Source: a virus. Taken from it: DNA of 23,911 nucleotides. Shown in pieces: positions 1 through 8,133 of the stretch; the first letter of the stretch is position 1, and each line of letters starts with the position of its first letter. Under the pieces are notes generated by a model. The model had not been told where the DNA came from and ran no database searches. It saw nothing but the letters and a program-made list of their open reading frames with translations. The DNA is taken from the IMG/VR virus record IMGVR_UViG_3300028376_000038, positions 1 through 23,911 of that record. One strand, given 5' to 3'. The translations under genes and the position numbers were made by a program.

Positions 1-674
1 CCTGTTACACGAAAGCCTGTTACGCCTAATGATTTAGGACTTGCAAAGATAGGATGGTACTCGCCATCTGTGATTACCTTGCTTGATAAGTCGGCCCAGA
101 CAGCATCGTTTTTCAAAGCTTCTATTTTTACGTTTGTTGAAGTAGTCGCAAAGTATGCGCCCGTTAAAACAGGCAAGCCTTCGGAGTTAAGCCCAGAAAA
201 GTCTACAGAAAGATCGCAAAAGCCACCGTCTGCGCTAAAGGTTATTTTTGCAGCGTTTGAACCGTTAAACCCAGCACTTGCAACTTGTGCAACACTTGCA
301 TCTGTACACGTCCATTCTGATATCCCCTCTTCAAACCCAGGGTCAAGAATAAACTCCGTTAAGTCAGCTCCACCAGCCCCAGCGATAGGACCCCACTCGT
401 CCGTGTAACCCTCAAAGGTCACGTCGTCTGAATTGTAGCGAATCATGCCAGCAACAGGGGATGAAGGTCTTTGTGCAACAGTTCCGCTGGGAAGTAATAC
501 ATATCCAGTAGAGCTGAATTCTAGGTTGTTTAAAAATTCTATAAAGTCGTTGTCTTGTGTTGACGCGGTATCAAATTTTATATTTCTCCCTGTCCCGCTT
601 ATGAAGGCATGAGCGTCTTGAATAAGGAGAATCAAAAGGCTTGCTATAATTAGTTTCGTGAAGTTTCGATCCAT
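1..674 (-). CDS. Tail-fibre-like protein with signal peptide (partial, runs off left edge)
   Basis: An open frame reads from ATG at 674 down through position 1 without a stop, giving at least 224 residues. The start has a good SD (GAGGGG, 8 nt upstream) and overlaps the end of the preceding gene by 25 nt. Residues 1-23 look like a cleavable signal peptide: basic n-region (DRNFTK), hydrophobic core IIASLLILLI and an AHA cleavage site. A segment with LPSGTVAQRPSSPVAGMIRY follows, a motif I associate with phage fibre and appendage proteins. From about residue 100 comes a beta-rich part (FEEGISEWTC...) like carbohydrate-binding or galactose-binding-like modules. Its place at the distal end of the tail operon suggests a receptor-binding fibre or appendage. 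The signal peptide is odd for a virion protein, and an exported host-surface protein is an alternative. The family is not identified. Confidence 0.6.
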   Translation of the reverse strand, partial: MDRNFTKLIIASLLILLIQDAHAFISGTGRNIKFDTASTQDNDFIEFLNNLEFSSTGYVLLPSGTVAQRPSSPVAGMIRYNSDDVTFEGYTDEWGPIAGAGGADLTEFILDPGFEEGISEWTCTDASVAQVASAGFNGSNAAKITFSADGGFCDLSVDFSGLNSEGLPVLTGAYFATTSTNVKIEALKNDAVWADLSSKVITDGEYHPIFASPKSLGVTGFRVT

Positions 675-1138
675 CTTGTTAACCCCTCGGAGTATCTAAA
701 AGTAATTGATGTATATTTCTTAATTTCTATTGAACCATTTAATAAAGCGTAGTCTTCGGTATCATCAAGCGCTGGATTCTCAAGCTTGATATAGTCAGTA
801 TCACTCGTGCCAAGAAGTGTTATCTCTATACCACCAGAAAATGCCTTGCTCCCAAAAACAAGACCACTAAGCACAACCTCGCCGCCCGACGATTTCACAA
901 GCCTAAGCTGCCTTCCCACGCCTACAATGGAATCAATTTCGCCACCAGCACCAATCGTCTGCTCGGCATACTCTTCTGTTCGTGAAGTATTGACGGTCTC
1001 TTGTAAGTTAAGAATCTCGTCGCCGCTAGAAAGGTTTGATAGAGTGATCTTTGATTCAACCGTACTATCTGTCGTCTTTGAAACATAAGCAGCGTTCGTG
1101 ACCTCTGCGTTAACTGGCTGGCCGTTCGTTACACTCAT
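650..1138 (-). CDS. Putative tail appendage protein, 162 aa
   Basis: The gene starts at ATG 1138 with SD AAAGGA seven bases upstream. The N-terminus MSVTNGQPVNAEVTNAAYVS resembles short N-terminal segments seen on phage tail-fibre and appendage proteins. The rest is Gly/Ser/Thr-rich and predicted beta (for example GGEVVLSGLVFG), with no Cys and no enzyme motif. It lies directly downstream of the 252-aa distal tail gene (the ATG here overlaps that gene's stop) and overlaps the signal-peptide fibre gene, so it probably belongs to the tail tip or fibre. The function is inferred from position and composition only. Confidence 0.55.
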   Translation of the reverse strand: MSVTNGQPVNAEVTNAAYVSKTTDSTVESKITLSNLSSGDEILNLQETVNTSRTEEYAEQTIGAGGEIDSIVGVGRQLRLVKSSGGEVVLSGLVFGSKAFSGGIEITLLGTSDTDYIKLENPALDDTEDYALLNGSIEIKKYTSITFRYSEGLTRWIETSRN

Positions 1139-1893
1139 GATAAAATCCTTTCTCTAAATCTTAATCGACCAGTATCGTAAATACCAGGGATGCCGTCGGA
1201 TTCTCTTAACCGGAACGCGGTGCCTGAACTAGAAGCAGACGTTGATTCCAAAACCACTTGCCTGAAATCGTCTCGGTCATTGACGTTGGGCATAAACTCT
1301 AAGACGGCTTTAGTTGTGGCGTACTCTAAGAAGCTAATTAAATCTTCCACCGCCGTGTCATTATTGTTTGCAAAAGATAATTTTCTGTTGCTTTGGTATC
1401 TAATGTTGCATGTCATGAACTTATTTCTACCAAAAGTTACTGACTCCACTCTTCCCGATGCTGTCGTATTGACAAGAGCATTTACGCTTTCCTGGTCCCT
1501 TTCAAAGTCGTTATAATCTTGAAGAGTAACAGTAGGGGAATACTCAAAGCCCGAGGCCGTACCAGTATATTCCGTTGCACCTGTTTGATCAGTGCTGAAA
1601 CCCAGTAAAGAAAAAACGTCCTGTGAGCTTACACCTGTTACAGGCAACAAGGAAAAAATAGCGTCCGAGCTTATTGTGATCTGTCTGCTTGATCTATCGA
1701 CAGTGGAAGTATAGGTGTTGTCGCCTGCGAGGTTTAGCGTCCTTGCAACCTCGGCAGCAAAACCTGTAAGGGAGTATGACCCTACTCTTAAGTTTGCGCT
1801 CAAAGGCCCCCCGGCTTCCTGGAAGTCTATAGCGCGATTTGTTTGTGTTACGGTATGCCCGTAATACCAAACTGATTTATTAAATATTGTCAT
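1135..1893 (-). CDS. Putative distal tail protein, 252 aa
   Basis: ATG at 1893 overlaps the tape-measure stop as ATGA, with SD GCGAGG upstream, so the two genes are probably translationally coupled. Residues 40-100 contain a pattern of the type YSLTGFAAEVARTLN ... YTSTVDRSSRQITIS ... DVFSLLGF, a module I have seen in structural proteins of many phages. The following ~150 residues are mixed alpha/beta with a probable tube-like or hub-like fold. The gene immediately after the tape measure is classically the distal tail protein (Dit-like), and the size fits. No catalytic motifs are visible. Another tail-tip component is equally compatible. Confidence 0.55.
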   Translation of the reverse strand: MTIFNKSVWYYGHTVTQTNRAIDFQEAGGPLSANLRVGSYSLTGFAAEVARTLNLAGDNTYTSTVDRSSRQITISSDAIFSLLPVTGVSSQDVFSLLGFSTDQTGATEYTGTASGFEYSPTVTLQDYNDFERDQESVNALVNTTASGRVESVTFGRNKFMTCNIRYQSNRKLSFANNNDTAVEDLISFLEYATTKAVLEFMPNVNDRDDFRQVVLESTSASSSGTAFRLRESDGIPGIYDTGRLRFRERILS

Positions 1894-3848
1894 GCAAACC
1901 TCGCATTAGCTAGTGAAGTTGCCTCGTCACCAAACGTGTTGTTAAGTAGCTCCACTATACGCGAACCTGTTTCCTCAGAATCAAAAACGTCTCCGTTTAC
2001 TATGAGCTGATTAACTTTCGATTGTTGCCTTTCTTCAGTGTCTGCAAAGTCCAAAGAATCGCTTACGGGCTTATTAGGTTGAGAGGTGAAATTACCACCG
2101 CCGCTAGAAGTCCCGACAGGATTGCTTGAACCACCACCAAACGACGAACTAAAAGCTTTCAGCGCGCCCCCTACGGCAATTAAGGCCGCACCAAAGACAA
2201 GGCCTGAGATGCCAAAATCTGCAAGCATTGCTCTCAGTCCAAGAATAGCTTGTGATGCTGCAACGACTGTGGTCCCTATTGAGATTGCAAGGTCGCCAAG
2301 TGCGTTCAGGACTAGCCCTAAAAAAGCTTTAAACCCTTCACCTGCCCCTGCAAGAGATTTTCCTAGAAAGGCAAAAGAGGTTGCAAGAGTGTTTACTAAT
2401 CCATTTTCTAGTGCTTGAGCTATTTTATTTGTTTCTTTTTGGGTGGTGCTACTCAAGCCGGAAAGCTCCGACTTCACCGACTCGGACAACTCTGAAAATC
2501 TAGATTTAATATTTTCAATATTTTCTAGGCTTAATACATCAAACAGGCCATCCAAAGGGCCTTCGCCCTCTTCATCTCCAAGCTGCCCGCCTGTCAAATC
2601 TTGAAATGTCGCTCTCAAAGACTCAGTAAAGCTTTCCGCTCTTGATATTGTTTCACCTGAAAAAAGTTCGTTAAGTGATGCTTTAGTCTCGTTGGCGCTT
2701 TCAGTAAGGGCCACGCGAACAGCTTTTGCCGTCTCGTCCGATATTAAACCAAACGCTGACAGGCTTGCAGTTATGCCATTAGTAATAGAAAGCAGCCCAG
2801 TTTGCAGTGAACCAAAAGCTATCTGCCCTACTTTCGCCAATGTTTTTAATGTAGTCCCAAGTATGTTAACGCCCTCTGCGGCCGTGCCTATTTGTTTTGC
2901 GAATAGTTGAACTCCTGAATTGTTTGCGATTTGCTTTCCTAAAATTCTTAATCCATTAAAGATGATCTGCAACTGCTCAGCGAAAGCTGACAATGATGAA
3001 GCGAATAGATCACCAAGCCCCCCGGCCGAACCTTTTAAGAATTCGCTAGCGATAGCAACTCCCTGCCCAACAGCTATAATAACTGCCCTGAATGTTTTCG
3101 ATTGCGTTATTGTAGCGCCGATCGCCTCAAAGAAATCACCAATATTGTTTTTCAATCCTATGATAGCGCCGCTAAAAGTTTGTGCTTGTTGTGTTGCAAA
3201 GCCTTTATATTGATCACCAATAATTTTAATCGCCGCTCCGTTTTTCAATTGCTCGCTTGTTAAATCTTTTATTTCTGGAATAACCTCGCCAAGCTCGCCT
3301 GCAAAACCACCAAGGGACTTTGATAATTGACGAACAGATTCATCTAGGCCTTTGCCTTGCGCCGCTGACAAGTCTAGTGCTGCCTTAACAAGCTCCTTAG
3401 ATTGCTCGGCCGTCGCCCCGAAAGATTGAGCTATCGCAAGTTGTTGAAGGATAACCTCGTCGCCTGCGGTGGTAACAGATTGCAGGGACGATGCGAAGTT
3501 TTGAATTTCTGTCGAAGTCTCTTTAGAAAATTCGCCGATTCGCTGTAGGGATACTTCAAGATTCCTAATTGCGTCCTCTTGTTTTGAAGAGAAGACTGTG
3601 GCTACACCCAGAACACCAAGGGCCCCTGCGGCCACCGCCGCTGCTTTTTTTACACCGTCAAGTGCAAGTGAAATACCTTTTGAACCGGCCTTTATTCCTT
3701 TTTTTGCATTGCTTGCAAACTTCTCAGAGAAGGCTTCGCCCGTCCGTTCACCGGCAACTGTCCCGGCCTTCACTGCGCCCTTTGTAATAAGGGCCGTTGT
3801 TTTTTTGCCGTCTATGTCTAGTGTGATTTCAATGCTAGGCGTGGCCAT
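1890..3848 (-). CDS. Tail tape measure protein, 652 aa
   Basis: This is the longest gene of the minus-strand operon. It follows the G/GT chaperone pair and precedes the distal tail gene, the standard position for a tape measure. I chose ATG 3848 because it has a perfect GAGGAG SD eight bases upstream; an upstream in-frame TTG at 3863 has none. The protein is Ala/Gly/Ser/Leu-rich and helical, with a small-residue hydrophobic stretch near residues 60-85 (AAAVAAGALGVLGVATVF) and a second hydrophobic region near 510-570 (LGLVLNALGDLAISIG and after). The segment with EEVI-type helices and Q-rich patches (FATQQAQTFSGAIIGLKNNI) is typical of phage tape measures. At ~0.15 nm per residue the length implies a tail near 100 nm (inference). 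No lysozyme or peptidase domain is evident. Confidence 0.88.
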   Translation of the reverse strand: MATPSIEITLDIDGKKTTALITKGAVKAGTVAGERTGEAFSEKFASNAKKGIKAGSKGISLALDGVKKAAAVAAGALGVLGVATVFSSKQEDAIRNLEVSLQRIGEFSKETSTEIQNFASSLQSVTTAGDEVILQQLAIAQSFGATAEQSKELVKAALDLSAAQGKGLDESVRQLSKSLGGFAGELGEVIPEIKDLTSEQLKNGAAIKIIGDQYKGFATQQAQTFSGAIIGLKNNIGDFFEAIGATITQSKTFRAVIIAVGQGVAIASEFLKGSAGGLGDLFASSLSAFAEQLQIIFNGLRILGKQIANNSGVQLFAKQIGTAAEGVNILGTTLKTLAKVGQIAFGSLQTGLLSITNGITASLSAFGLISDETAKAVRVALTESANETKASLNELFSGETISRAESFTESLRATFQDLTGGQLGDEEGEGPLDGLFDVLSLENIENIKSRFSELSESVKSELSGLSSTTQKETNKIAQALENGLVNTLATSFAFLGKSLAGAGEGFKAFLGLVLNALGDLAISIGTTVVAASQAILGLRAMLADFGISGLVFGAALIAVGGALKAFSSSFGGGSSNPVGTSSGGGNFTSQPNKPVSDSLDFADTEERQQSKVNQLIVNGDVFDSEETGSRIVELLNNTFGDEATSLANARFA

Positions 3849-4125
3849 CCGATAACTCCTCAATTAAATCATCCATGCTTAGCACTTTCCGTGGCATGTA
3901 GTTTGCGATACTGCGATCTAGCGCTTCTATTCTATCCCTCCTGGAAGCGTCTTTTTGGTGCGGATGATCTGCTATTGACATTTGAGACTTGTATTCTCTT
4001 GCCTTTAATATAGACATTGCCGCATACCACTTTTCAAACTCTGACCTAGGCATATTAAATATTCTAATCGGGTCCGAGCTGAAAAAGTCAGCAACTTCAA
4101 ACAAGCACAACTCGGACTCAGTTAC
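3835..4125 (-). CDS. Tail assembly chaperone GT extension, made by -1 frameshift
   Basis: This frame has no credible start of its own: the first candidate is TTG at 4110 with no SD. In the -1 direction it runs continuously into the end of the upstream gene through the heptamer G-GGA-AAG. After slippage the reading continues GTA ACT GAG TCC, giving VTESELCLFEVADFF and so on. The extension is 96 residues, so the fusion with the 87-residue upstream product would be about 183 aa. In siphophages such G/GT proteins bind the tape measure and chaperone tail-tube assembly; they are not found in the mature virion. The 3' end overlaps the tape-measure start by 14 nt. Gene order, spacing and the slippery site all agree. 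Confidence 0.8.
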   Translation of the reverse strand, partial: VTESELCLFEVADFFSSDPIRIFNMPRSEFEKWYAAMSILKAREYKSQMSIADHPHQKDASRRDRIEALDRSIANYMPRKVLSMDDLIEELSDGHA

Positions 4126-4385
4126 TTTCCCTGGTTATTAAAGGCCCCAGCTATTCTAAACAAAGGCTCAATTGGCAACTCGTCTGCAACTTCTTTAGGT
4201 AAACCCATTGAAGTGACAACCTCTATGCCTACTTTGGCCATGTCTTCAATCTGTTCGGCCGTCAACTTTTTCTCATTAATCCCGATGAAGCGTCCAAGCA
4301 ATGCAACCATTCTGGCATTGGGTTCGCTTATCTCGTAAACTTCACCGTTTATCTTAATGTCCTTCTTTTTAAAATTAAATTCCAT
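4122..4385 (-). CDS. Tail assembly chaperone G, 87 aa
   Basis: ATG 4385 follows a good SD (AAAAGGGAG, six bases upstream). The product is small, acidic and mostly helical (MEFNFKKKDIKINGEVYEIS, then helices). It resembles the short chaperones encoded between the tail tube and tape measure, which carry an N-terminal beta hairpin of the form 'IxGxxYEI'. It ends in ...AFNNQGK-stop with the slippery heptamer in its last two sense codons, so most ribosomes make this short form and a minority make the GT fusion. No enzyme motifs are present. Confidence 0.8.
   Translation of the reverse strand: MEFNFKKKDIKINGEVYEISEPNARMVALLGRFIGINEKKLTAEQIEDMAKVGIEVVTSMGLPKEVADELPIEPLFRIAGAFNNQGK
4125..4131 (-). 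other. Programmed -1 ribosomal frameshift site (GGGAAAG)
   Basis: On the minus strand the last codons of the chaperone gene are CAG GGA AAG TAA. This places GGGAAAG in the X-XXY-YYZ register, directly before the stop. It is the same heptamer used by phage lambda at its G/T junction. The -1 frame is open from here for 96 codons. The stop codon right after the heptamer may add to pausing. I did not identify a downstream stimulatory structure. Confidence 0.82.
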
Positions 4386-4405
4386 CCAATACTCCCTTTT
4401 AGTAG

Positions 4406-5335
4406 TTATGCATCAACAGTAGCTTTTTCCGTCCATGGTCCAATGGCATACAAGTTGATTTTTTGTTTGTATCTGTCGTCAACGTAACCGGTAAACGTTG
4501 TTGAAATCTGCTGTAGTGCTGAACCGTCAAAGTTAAGCGAGTTAGGTTTTGGAGCTGAAGACCAAAGAACTAAATCCCTGGAGTAGTCAGTAAGCGCCAA
4601 TCTCTGAGGGTGAACAACCAACTGGCCACCGATAACAGACAAGTCTTGAAAAAGCTTCGACTCGCCACCACCAATTAAATAATTGTCAGATGTATCTTGT
4701 AGCTCATCGCCAATTACTGCAAACAACGCTCTAAGTTTTGACGTGTCTAGCTCAACAAAGTTTGCCGTAACCTCTGCTGTTTGACCTTGATAAATCTGAG
4801 CATTGATAATTGAGCCGGTTTGGTTTGTAGTCACATCACCGGTTTCAGTGCCAAGCGCCAACTCTATGCCATCCGCGGTTTTTCCAAGAGCGCCACCAAT
4901 ACCTACTGTTTCAACAGCAAGAGTGAAGCCTGTAGCACCTGAATCCGTTTCGGCCGTAATTGCACCACCAAAACGATTCCCGATTTCAACCTTGCTCGGG
5001 CTGCCGACTTTTACCGCGGCCCTGAAATCATCTGTGGCAAGCGCTTCTATTGCCGTTTCAAGAGCAGTGGCAACGGCCTCTGCCGTGTCGTCGGTGTTAA
5101 TTGCAACTTCAATTCCTGTCTTGCCTGCCACGACTGGTTCAGTTCCTGCCCCGGTATTAAACCAAACGAAGTATTGAGTTTCATTTTCAAAACTTGGGTC
5201 TTGTGAATTAAGATCGAAGTAAGTCTCGTTTAAGTTATCTGAACTATCTGCAACCGTTACGATTGAGCGGCAATGCTCTCTGCCAAACCGTACCAATCCG
5301 GCTTCGAAAAAGAATTTTTGTGTTTTGCAAACCAT
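4406..5335 (-). CDS. Major tail tube protein with inserted domain, 309 aa
   Basis: The gene sits between the tail-terminator candidate and the chaperone pair, where the tail tube gene lies in siphophages. ATG 5335 is preferred (AAGGA eight bases upstream) over ATG 5344, which overlaps that SD. The C-terminal half (FVELDTSKLRALFAVIGDEL ... LTDYSRDLVLWSSAPKP ... GYVDDRYKQKINLYAIG) has the beta-rich tube look with the typical 'TFTGYVD' ending. Residues ~37-147 form a separable domain (YFDLNSQ ... YFVWFNTGAGTEPVVAGKTG ... DTAEAVATALETAIEAL) of a type that recurs in unrelated phage tail proteins and probably decorates the tube surface. Length exceeds a minimal tube protein because of this insertion. 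The role is strong by position, moderate by sequence. Confidence 0.8.
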   Translation of the reverse strand: MVCKTQKFFFEAGLVRFGREHCRSIVTVADSSDNLNETYFDLNSQDPSFENETQYFVWFNTGAGTEPVVAGKTGIEVAINTDDTAEAVATALETAIEALATDDFRAAVKVGSPSKVEIGNRFGGAITAETDSGATGFTLAVETVGIGGALGKTADGIELALGTETGDVTTNQTGSIINAQIYQGQTAEVTANFVELDTSKLRALFAVIGDELQDTSDNYLIGGGESKLFQDLSVIGGQLVVHPQRLALTDYSRDLVLWSSAPKPNSLNFDGSALQQISTTFTGYVDDRYKQKINLYAIGPWTEKATVDA

Positions 5336-5386
5336 TTTAACCATCCTTGTTGTTTATAAAAATGTTACCATTTAAGTACTGCTTGT

Positions 5387-5800
5387 CTAGCAATGAATAA
5401 CGAACTCCGCTGCTATAATTATTTTCGTCCATCGCTCGTTATCAAGGACCGGTTCAGGCGTCGCCGTTGTTACCGATACGCTTGCGTAAGCTTCGGGCAT
5501 GTTTATCCTGTTGTTTATTTTTGTGGCTATGTCTAAAGCGCTGTTCAATATATCATCATGCGAAAAAATAGGGTCAGTCCCGCCACGCTTACCGATTTCT
5601 ATTTCCACCGGAAAAGTAATTTCTGAAAAACCTTGTAAAAGATTAAAGGCAACAGGTTCAAAAGATATGTAATAAGACTCGTCGTATCTCATCGCCCCCA
5701 CCGTGTCAGGTGTATGAGGGTTCTGAGACTGAACCGCCTTTGGGATAACCTCTCTGATCCGGGCCTTTATAAAGTCCCTTATGTCGCTAGGTCTGCTCAT
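5387..5800 (-). CDS. Putative tail terminator / neck protein, 137 aa
   Basis: ATG 5800 overlaps the preceding stop as ATGA. The protein starts with a helix (SRPSDIRDFIKARIREVIPK). A strand-rich core follows (YYISFEPVAFNLLQGFSEITFPVEIEI), then a helix (DDILNSALDIATKINNRI) and a last strand pair (RWTKIIIAAEFVIHC). This alternation and the length match tail terminator (gpU-like) or tail-completion proteins, which cap the tail tube just before the tail tube gene in the operon. No specific family motif can be proved by eye. Confidence 0.55.
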   Translation of the reverse strand: MSRPSDIRDFIKARIREVIPKAVQSQNPHTPDTVGAMRYDESYYISFEPVAFNLLQGFSEITFPVEIEIGKRGGTDPIFSHDDILNSALDIATKINNRINMPEAYASVSVTTATPEPVLDNERWTKIIIAAEFVIHC

Positions 5801-6507
5801 CGCCTGACCATCAACGTAGAAAGCCTATCTTGTTTCGTATCAACTACACCATCGCCGTTCTTGTCCAGCCTTAGTGTTGCTCGACCTCTGGCCGAATTCA
5901 TTAGGCCTTTATATTCATCTGCTTTGAATGAAAAGAAGTCCTCGGTTGATACTATCTTTTGTGTATATATCATGTGAAGAGTTAAGAACCTTGACCAATG
6001 CACAAATTCCTCAACGTCTACAATTTCGTCTTTAGTAAACCTGGTCTCGTCGTTTTTCCAGATTCTATTCTCATCAAGGAACGCTAGTATCCTTCGCTGC
6101 GATTCCCGGTGAGCATATAAATAACTTGTCTTTCCCTCTGGGAGATATCTCATAACGTCGGGCTCGGCCTCTACTATGTCTTTATCTTTACTGAAAAGAG
6201 CGTCGCTTTCCTCTGTTAACACCGTGATAGTTTCAGAGGTTACTTTAGTGACATCCGCAATATCGGTTATTCTTAAAGTGATCTCTTTTTCTCCGTCCGT
6301 CTCATATAAATAGTCTAGATACCAAAGTTGAAAGTCTCCTGACTCGTAAACAGAAACATATTGAGGGTCACCAAGCCCATCATTCTCAGGCGAGATTTCT
6401 ACATCTTTCACGTTTGCAATATCTCGATAGATAGACTTTCTTGCATCAAGCCTGGTCGCATCTTTTACTTGGAGTGTTTTTTCTACGCTTAGGTTTGGGA
6501 AAATCAT
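5797..6507 (-). CDS. Putative head-tail connector / adaptor, 236 aa
   Basis: ATG 6507 is chosen: GAGGAG lies five bases upstream and the start overlaps the preceding stop (TAATG). The alternative GTG at 6513 is too close to the SD. Residues ~30-100 are beta-rich and Ig-like (YVSVYESGDFQLWYLDYLYE ... KEITLRITDIADVTKVTSET). Residues ~105-236 are helical, ending in a DxNxDGxxD loop (LDKNGDGVVDTKQDR), a calcium-binding pattern seen in EF-hand and dockerin loops. Between capsid and tail genes, a helical domain of this size fits a gp6-like connector; the Ig-like front is an added module. Assignment is inferred from order and fold. Confidence 0.5.
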   Translation of the reverse strand: MIFPNLSVEKTLQVKDATRLDARKSIYRDIANVKDVEISPENDGLGDPQYVSVYESGDFQLWYLDYLYETDGEKEITLRITDIADVTKVTSETITVLTEESDALFSKDKDIVEAEPDVMRYLPEGKTSYLYAHRESQRRILAFLDENRIWKNDETRFTKDEIVDVEEFVHWSRFLTLHMIYTQKIVSTEDFFSFKADEYKGLMNSARGRATLRLDKNGDGVVDTKQDRLSTLMVRR

Positions 6508-7754
6508 TACCACTCCTCGGTCAGGTTTAAAGTTGCAACGATAACCGTTCCGGTGCCGGACACGGTCCTTGCCACCAATGTGATTATCTTGTCGTCAACC
6601 AGATCAAAAGTAGTAGACCCATCGCTGCCTAGTTCAGCACGACTCCCTTGTCCACCAATGACCGGTTCCAGCGGTCCTATCGAGACTCCACCAGAGATTG
6701 CAGTCGCGCTATTGTCTGCTTCAAGCGCAGTCTCAGACGCTGTCATATTGCTTGGCGTTTTAAAGTTTGTCCCGGTCAATACTCCATCAAAAAGATAGCC
6801 AAAAATTAAATCGTCCGATGAAGCAACACTGGTATTAAGAATCCTTACCGCTTGTGCAAGCTGGGCAGGACTCTGGCTTTTTCTTCTAAAGGAAATCAAA
6901 GGAGTGAAAGTTTCCGAGACTGATTTATTAGTCACGAACTCAGAGGCTATCCTAAGCTGAGGTTTAAAAATTCCATAAGTAGAATATTGTCGTCCACCTA
7001 TATAAGATTCAAGATCAGGGTCATTTTCGTTATTAAGCTCTGCTGTTATATAAAGATTAGGTTGTTCAACAGAAACTTTTTTACTTGGCGAGAATCTATG
7101 AACCTCCTCCATGTAGTCCCTTATCTCGGGGTCGGAGCTTTTTACTTGAATACTAAATTCAACCGCACTATATCCATACCATGCATAGTCGATATGAAAA
7201 ATAAGGCCTTCTGACAAATCAAGGACCGTCTTTGATCGTCCAGTCCCGTCCATCTTGTCGGTGGTCCAATCTTTTTGTCGTATCTTTTGATCTATAAAAT
7301 TGTTTCTTGTGAATATGTAAACACCGTCCGAGTCAACTCCAAAACCAAAACCCACTGACTCTTCATAATAACCCCATTGAAAAAAAGAGTTACCTGAGAA
7401 TGTCTGGTTTGGAAGCCTTACGCCTATCCCTGCCTGGGCCTCGTAACCGGCCAGATATCGCCCCCGCTCGGCCGTCTCTAGCTTCACGCTGCCACCTGTC
7501 GGCGCACTAAGCATAAACTCGCCCGATTCAATAGACACGGCACCGCCACCAGTTGAGCTTACTTGATTTCTTAACACCGAAACCGACGGCACGTTTGCTT
7601 TAACATTGAAAAGAACTTCTCTTCCAGTTTGCAACGCTTCACCGAACTGAGTAGTTCGCACAGACGACGCGTCTACGTTGACAACACGTCGCCCGTTTTT
7701 AATAGCGAACTTATTAAACTCTCTATCTTTAATGGACTCTGAACCAACGGACAT
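6507..7754 (-). CDS. Virion structural protein with jelly-roll-like domain, 415 aa
   Basis: ATG 7754 overlaps the preceding stop (TAATG). The central part (residues ~110-230) has the signature FFQWGYYEESVGFGFGVDSD ... WTTDKMDGTGRSKTVLDLSE ... FHIDYAWYGYSAVEFSIQV. I recognise this pattern from a widespread class of phage virion proteins, where it reads roughly DKxDGxGxSxxxLDxxxxxIFxIDYxWxGxxxVxF. The N-terminal ~80 residues look extended (possible attachment arm), and the C-terminal ~100 residues are Ser/Thr/Gly-rich (VSIGPLEPVIGGQGSRAELG). It lies between capsid-related genes and the connector, so a capsid or neck decoration, head fibre or appendage is likely. The exact location in the virion cannot be told from sequence. 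Confidence 0.55.
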   Translation of the reverse strand: MSVGSESIKDREFNKFAIKNGRRVVNVDASSVRTTQFGEALQTGREVLFNVKANVPSVSVLRNQVSSTGGGAVSIESGEFMLSAPTGGSVKLETAERGRYLAGYEAQAGIGVRLPNQTFSGNSFFQWGYYEESVGFGFGVDSDGVYIFTRNNFIDQKIRQKDWTTDKMDGTGRSKTVLDLSEGLIFHIDYAWYGYSAVEFSIQVKSSDPEIRDYMEEVHRFSPSKKVSVEQPNLYITAELNNENDPDLESYIGGRQYSTYGIFKPQLRIASEFVTNKSVSETFTPLISFRRKSQSPAQLAQAVRILNTSVASSDDLIFGYLFDGVLTGTNFKTPSNMTASETALEADNSATAISGGVSIGPLEPVIGGQGSRAELGSDGSTTFDLVDDKIITLVARTVSGTGTVIVATLNLTEEW

Positions 7755-8131
7755 TACTTACTAATGCACTCGGCGTAAACCTCGAGCTTACCGGCAGTAA
7801 GATCAGCAACACCAACACTCAAAGTCAACGAAGCACCAGCTCCCATTTCCAAGGCAAGCGTTCCGTCTCTTACAATGTCGTTATTAGCATCGAGTGAGCC
7901 AAATTGGTCTGCAAAAAATGCATCAACATCTGTCCCATCACCAACAGTAACAGTAGCAGAACCATCACTGGCAAGTGCTTCGATTGATCTTACGATCATG
8001 TCAGTAACGATCATGCCTTCTTTTAATCCAACTACATCCGGTCTAAGTGTGATATCACCAATTGCACCACCATCGACGGCAAAATCATATTCAAACCGTA
8101 CAAGCTGCTTTTCATTTCTTAAAACGCTCAT
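7754..8131 (-). CDS. Putative capsid decoration protein, 125 aa
   Basis: Start ATG 8131 with SD CAGGAG seven bases upstream. The sequence is acidic, Ala/Gly/Val/Thr-rich and predicted all-beta (VRSIEALASDGSATVTVGDG, LALEMGAGASLTLSVGVADL). No Cys occurs except near the C-terminus. Small beta proteins two genes downstream of the major capsid protein are often head-decoration or stabilising proteins. The function is inferred from position, size and composition; no specific family is recognised. Confidence 0.45.
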   Translation of the reverse strand: MSVLRNEKQLVRFEYDFAVDGGAIGDITLRPDVVGLKEGMIVTDMIVRSIEALASDGSATVTVGDGTDVDAFFADQFGSLDANNDIVRDGTLALEMGAGASLTLSVGVADLTAGKLEVYAECISK

Positions 8132-8133
8132 TA

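Noticed and set aside
2086-2418. Plus-strand open frames across the structural operon (for example 2086-2418, 4803-5177, 12702-12986)
   Set aside because: They lie opposite well-supported minus-strand genes, lack SDs and show no recognisable protein features.
3849-3863. TTG start of the tape measure at 3863
   Set aside because: No SD, while ATG 3848 has GAGGAG at ideal distance.
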